In this document: one piece after another, positions 61,955 through 64,000 of the stretch
How positions within the stretch are numbered: position 1 is the first letter of the stretch
Layout of the letters: the number at the start of each line of letters is the position of its first letter
DNA from: Pseudochelatococcus lubricantis
Lineage (GTDB): Bacteria; Pseudomonadota; Alphaproteobacteria; Rhizobiales; Beijerinckiaceae
DNA length: 64,000 nt
NCBI RefSeq assembly: GCF_011762225.1
Contig: NZ_JAASQI010000007.1
Coordinates: 186,001 to 250,000, forward strand
Reading direction: 5' to 3'
The notes under the pieces: generated by a model
The model's input: only the letters and a program-made list of their open reading frames with translations
The model's database searches: none
Told to the model about the DNA's origin: nothing
Position numbers and translations under genes: made by a program

Positions 61955-62532
61955 GCTTCCATGACGTGTCCTTCCCTGACGCCATCGCGCGCGGCGCGAC
62001 CGGCGGCCCAGAATACTCGACCGACGTGGTGATGGTCGCGTCCGGCTTCGAGCAGCGCAACCAGAACTGGTCGGCCTCGCGCGCCCGCTACGACATCTCG
62101 ACCGGCATCCGCACCCGCGAGCAGATGGCCGAGGTGATCGCCTTCTTCCGCGCCCGCAAGGGCCGCGCCTTCGGTTTCCGCTTCCGGGATTGGGGCGACT
62201 TCGAAGCCACCGACCAGCAATGCCAGGCGGTCAGTGCGACGGTGTTCCAGCTGGTGAAGCGCTATCCGTCTGGCCCCGTCGTCGAAATCCGCACCATCAC
62301 CCGCCCGGTGGTCGGTTCGGTCGTGGTGCGCGTCAACGGTAACGTCGTCACGCCGACCATCGATCACGCGACGGGTCGGCTCACCTTCGGCGCGGCCCCG
62401 GCGGCGACGCCGGTCGCGACCTTCCGTTTCGACGTGCCCGTGCGCTTCGACACCGACCACCTTCAGGTGATCAGCCGCGCCTATAACCTGCAGAACGTCC
62501 AGTCGATCCCGCTGGTCGAGATCAGGGCTTGA
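61951..62532 (+). CDS. DUF2460/TIGR02217 distal tail protein (GTA gp12-like)
   Basis: A 193-aa protein starting with TTG: FPDAIARGATGGPEYSTDVVMVASGFEQRNQNW and ISTGIRTREQMAEVIAFFRARKGRAFGFRFRDWGDF. This is the family of gene 12 of the Rhodobacter gene-transfer agent, a distal tail component. It overlaps the tape-measure stop by four bases. Confidence 0.93.
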   Translation: MSFHDVSFPDAIARGATGGPEYSTDVVMVASGFEQRNQNWSASRARYDISTGIRTREQMAEVIAFFRARKGRAFGFRFRDWGDFEATDQQCQAVSATVFQLVKRYPSGPVVEIRTITRPVVGSVVVRVNGNVVTPTIDHATGRLTFGAAPAATPVATFRFDVPVRFDTDHLQVISRAYNLQNVQSIPLVEIRA

Positions 62533-62535
62533 CCC

Positions 62536-63375
62536 ATGAAACCCACCACCCCCGCGCTTGCCGCGCATCTCGCCGGCGAGGTGACCACGCTTGCGACCTG
62601 CTGGCGGCTCGAACGGGCCGATGGCTGGGTTCGCGGTTTCACCGACCATGACCGCGAGCTGGTCGTCGATGGGCTGACCTATGTCGCGTCGACCGGCTTC
62701 CTGCCGTCCGCGATCAAGACCGCCTCCGATCTCTCCGTCGACAATCTCGATGTCGACGGCTTCCTCGACGATGCGGCGCTGCGAGCCGAGGACCTAATCG
62801 CCGGGCTGTTCGATGGCGCGCGGATCGAGGTCTTCATCGTCAACTGGGCGGACCTTGGCCAGGGACGGCTCCTGCTGCGCAAGGGCTTCCTCGGCGAGAT
62901 CAAGCGTGCCGATCAGCGCTTCTCAGCCGAGATCCGGGGCTTGTCGAACCGACTGCAACAGACCGCCGGCAAGCTCTACTCGCGCCTTTGCCGCGTCGAT
63001 CTCGGATCGAGCGAATGCGGCGTGGCGCTCGGCCCGCGCACCGATACCTATGCCGTGACACAGGTGATCGCCGCCGACACGGTGCGGATCGTCACCGCAC
63101 GGGCGACCGGTTACTTCACCTTCGGCAAGGCGACCTTCACGACCGGCGCCAATGCGGGCGCGGTCAACGAGGTGCTGCTACATGACGGCCAGACCATCCG
63201 GCTGTTCGTGCCGATGCCGCGGCCCATCGTGGTCGGCGACCAGATCGTGCTCGTCGCCGGTTGCGACAAGACACCGGAGACCTGCAACGCCAAGTTCGCC
63301 AACATCCTGAACTTCCAGGGCGAGCCGCACATTCCGGGGAACGACAAGGTGTTCTCCTATCCGGTGCGCTCATGA
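62536..63375 (+). CDS. DUF2163/TIGR02218 baseplate hub protein (GTA gp13-like)
   Basis: A 279-aa protein: LAAHLAGEVTTLATCWRLERADGWVRGFTDHDRELVVDGLTYVASTGF and SVDNLDVDGFLDDAALRAEDL, then CRVDLGSSECGVAL and GCDKTPETCNAKFANILNFQGEPHIPGNDKV. Matches gene 13 of the gene-transfer agent cluster. The cysteines in the C-terminal half suggest metal binding as in other hub proteins. Confidence 0.93.
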   Translation: MKPTTPALAAHLAGEVTTLATCWRLERADGWVRGFTDHDRELVVDGLTYVASTGFLPSAIKTASDLSVDNLDVDGFLDDAALRAEDLIAGLFDGARIEVFIVNWADLGQGRLLLRKGFLGEIKRADQRFSAEIRGLSNRLQQTAGKLYSRLCRVDLGSSECGVALGPRTDTYAVTQVIAADTVRIVTARATGYFTFGKATFTTGANAGAVNEVLLHDGQTIRLFVPMPRPIVVGDQIVLVAGCDKTPETCNAKFANILNFQGEPHIPGNDKVFSYPVRS

Positions 63376-63806
63376 CCGCCTTCACGCGTGCCGCCCTGAT
63401 CGCCGAGGCGCGGACGTGGCTCGGCACGCCCTGGCATCACCAGGCGGCGGTGAAGGGCGCGGGCTGCGACTGCATCGGCTTCGTGCGCGGCGCGGCCGAG
63501 CCGTTCATTGGCTTGATCACCCAGCCGATGAACTATGCCGCGACCTGGCCGCTCTACCGGGCGGAAGAGCGCCTGCGCGACCAGATGGCGGCGCATGCCA
63601 CCGAGATCGACATCGCCGATGCCTTGCCCGGCGACATCCTGCTGTTCGGCGTCGGCAAAGGTCCGGCGCACCATTGCGGCTTCCTGAGCGATGGGAACCG
63701 CCTGATGCATTGCTACCGCGAGGCCGGCGCGGTCGTCGAACAGGACCTGACCGGGTTCTGGATCGAGAAGACGCGCGCCGCCTTCCGCCTGCCGGGCATC
63801 GCCTGA
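63372..63806 (+). CDS. NlpC/P60-type tail cell-wall peptidase (GTA gp14-like)
   Basis: A 144-aa peptidase: WLGTPWHHQAAVKGAGCDCIGFVRG with the catalytic Cys (CDCIGF), and GKGPAHHCGFLSDGNRLMHCYREAG with the catalytic His. It locally digests peptidoglycan as the tail injects DNA. Its ATG overlaps the previous stop by four bases. Confidence 0.93.
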   Translation: MTAFTRAALIAEARTWLGTPWHHQAAVKGAGCDCIGFVRGAAEPFIGLITQPMNYAATWPLYRAEERLRDQMAAHATEIDIADALPGDILLFGVGKGPAHHCGFLSDGNRLMHCYREAGAVVEQDLTGFWIEKTRAAFRLPGIA

Positions 63807-64000
63807 TGGCGCGCATCGTCCTGACCGTCGCGGGCAATGTCATCGGCAACCTGCTGCTGCCCGGCCTTGGCGCTGCCATTGGCGGGGCGATCGGCGCCTA
63901 TGTGGGCGGCGTGGTTGACAGCCAGCTGTTCGGCAAGACGCAGAACAACGTCGTCACCGGCCCGCGCCTGCAGGATCTGCGGGTGCAGTCATCAGGCTAC
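63806..64000 (+). CDS. Tail tip/host-specificity protein (GTA gp15/J-like), start only
   Basis: Only the first 65 residues are in the window: VLTVAGNVIGNLLLPGLGAAIGGAIGAYVGGVVDSQLFG, a Gly/Ala-rich membrane-like segment found at the start of GTA gp15 and J-like baseplate megaproteins, then KTQNNVVTGPRLQDLRVQSS. The ATG overlaps the peptidase stop by one base. The gene leaves the window on the right. Confidence 0.8.
   Translation, partial: MARIVLTVAGNVIGNLLLPGLGAAIGGAIGAYVGGVVDSQLFGKTQNNVVTGPRLQDLRVQSSGY

Larger units (their letters stand above)
30116..64000. mobile_element. Tailed-phage (siphovirus-like) prophage, incomplete at the right edge
   Basis: From 32687 rightward, genes run in typical phage order on the plus strand: regulators, recombination and replication, modification, terminase, portal, capsid, tail. 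The minus-strand recombinase module at 30116-32548 may be the prophage integration module, but I cannot exclude that it belongs to a separate element; the left boundary is uncertain. No lysis genes are visible in the window; they may follow the tail genes. Confidence 0.75.

Overview
The window is high-GC DNA with alphaproteobacterial gene families throughout, most like Hyphomicrobiales/Rhizobiales: Ti-plasmid-type TraA/TraC/TraD transfer genes, DUF2285, DUF2924, DUF3489, and gene-transfer-agent-like tail genes. I cannot name a genus. There is almost no core genome. The window is a stack of mobile elements and defence genes between a short chromosomal stretch on the left and a prophage that runs off the right edge.

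Layout. (1) 1-2600: the tail of a flavoprotein gene, a MetE-like methyltransferase, a ribbon-helix-helix/Clp-N-like protein, and a sulfatase-modifying-factor-like gene that is frameshifted and cut off by an insertion sequence. (2) 2596-3803: an IS21-type istB remnant fused to a truncated large serine recombinase. (3) About 3703-19016: a putative integrative mobilizable element of about 15.3 kb. It carries a serine recombinase, a PIN/antitoxin pair, an AlpA-like regulator, an AT-richer cargo of two HEPN-like proteins around a UvrD-like helicase, a TraA relaxase-helicase with an IncQ-like oriT and divergent traC-traD, a TetR/MFS/PPOX cassette with two matching operators, and a doubly broken DUF6499-DUF2285 gene. 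No type IV secretion genes are visible, so transfer would need a helper. A 14-bp direct repeat at both ends equals the reverse complement of the 3' end of an initiator-tRNA gene. (4) 19462-30073: one minus-strand operon of eight overlapping or closely spaced genes: single-TRD S protein, hsdM, rhuM-like, hsdS, Shedu nuclease, HAD hydrolase, hsdR and a YgjP-like metallopeptidase. It is headed by a clear promoter with a dyad symmetry at the expected transcription start. (5) 30116-32548: a four-gene serine-recombinase module. (6) 32687-64000: a tailed-phage genome read left to right: regulators and a sigma-like protein, recombination and replication genes (ATPase, ssDNA-binding candidate, SF2 helicase, Cas4-like nuclease, primase-helicase, RuvC), HNH and ParB-methyltransferase genes, terminase, gpW, portal, protease-capsid fusion, connectors, tail tube, a frameshifting tail chaperone, tape measure and a GTA-like distal tail module.

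Most interesting: the HEPN / UvrD / HEPN cassette with a strongly folded 140-bp element upstream (a candidate undescribed defence or toxin system); the Shedu gene translationally coupled inside a type I R-M operon; the IncQ-like oriT and tRNA-derived att repeats that define the mobilizable element; a canonical A AAA AAC slippery site in the tail-chaperone gene; and an eight-copy octamer cluster behind the primase gene that may be the phage replication origin.
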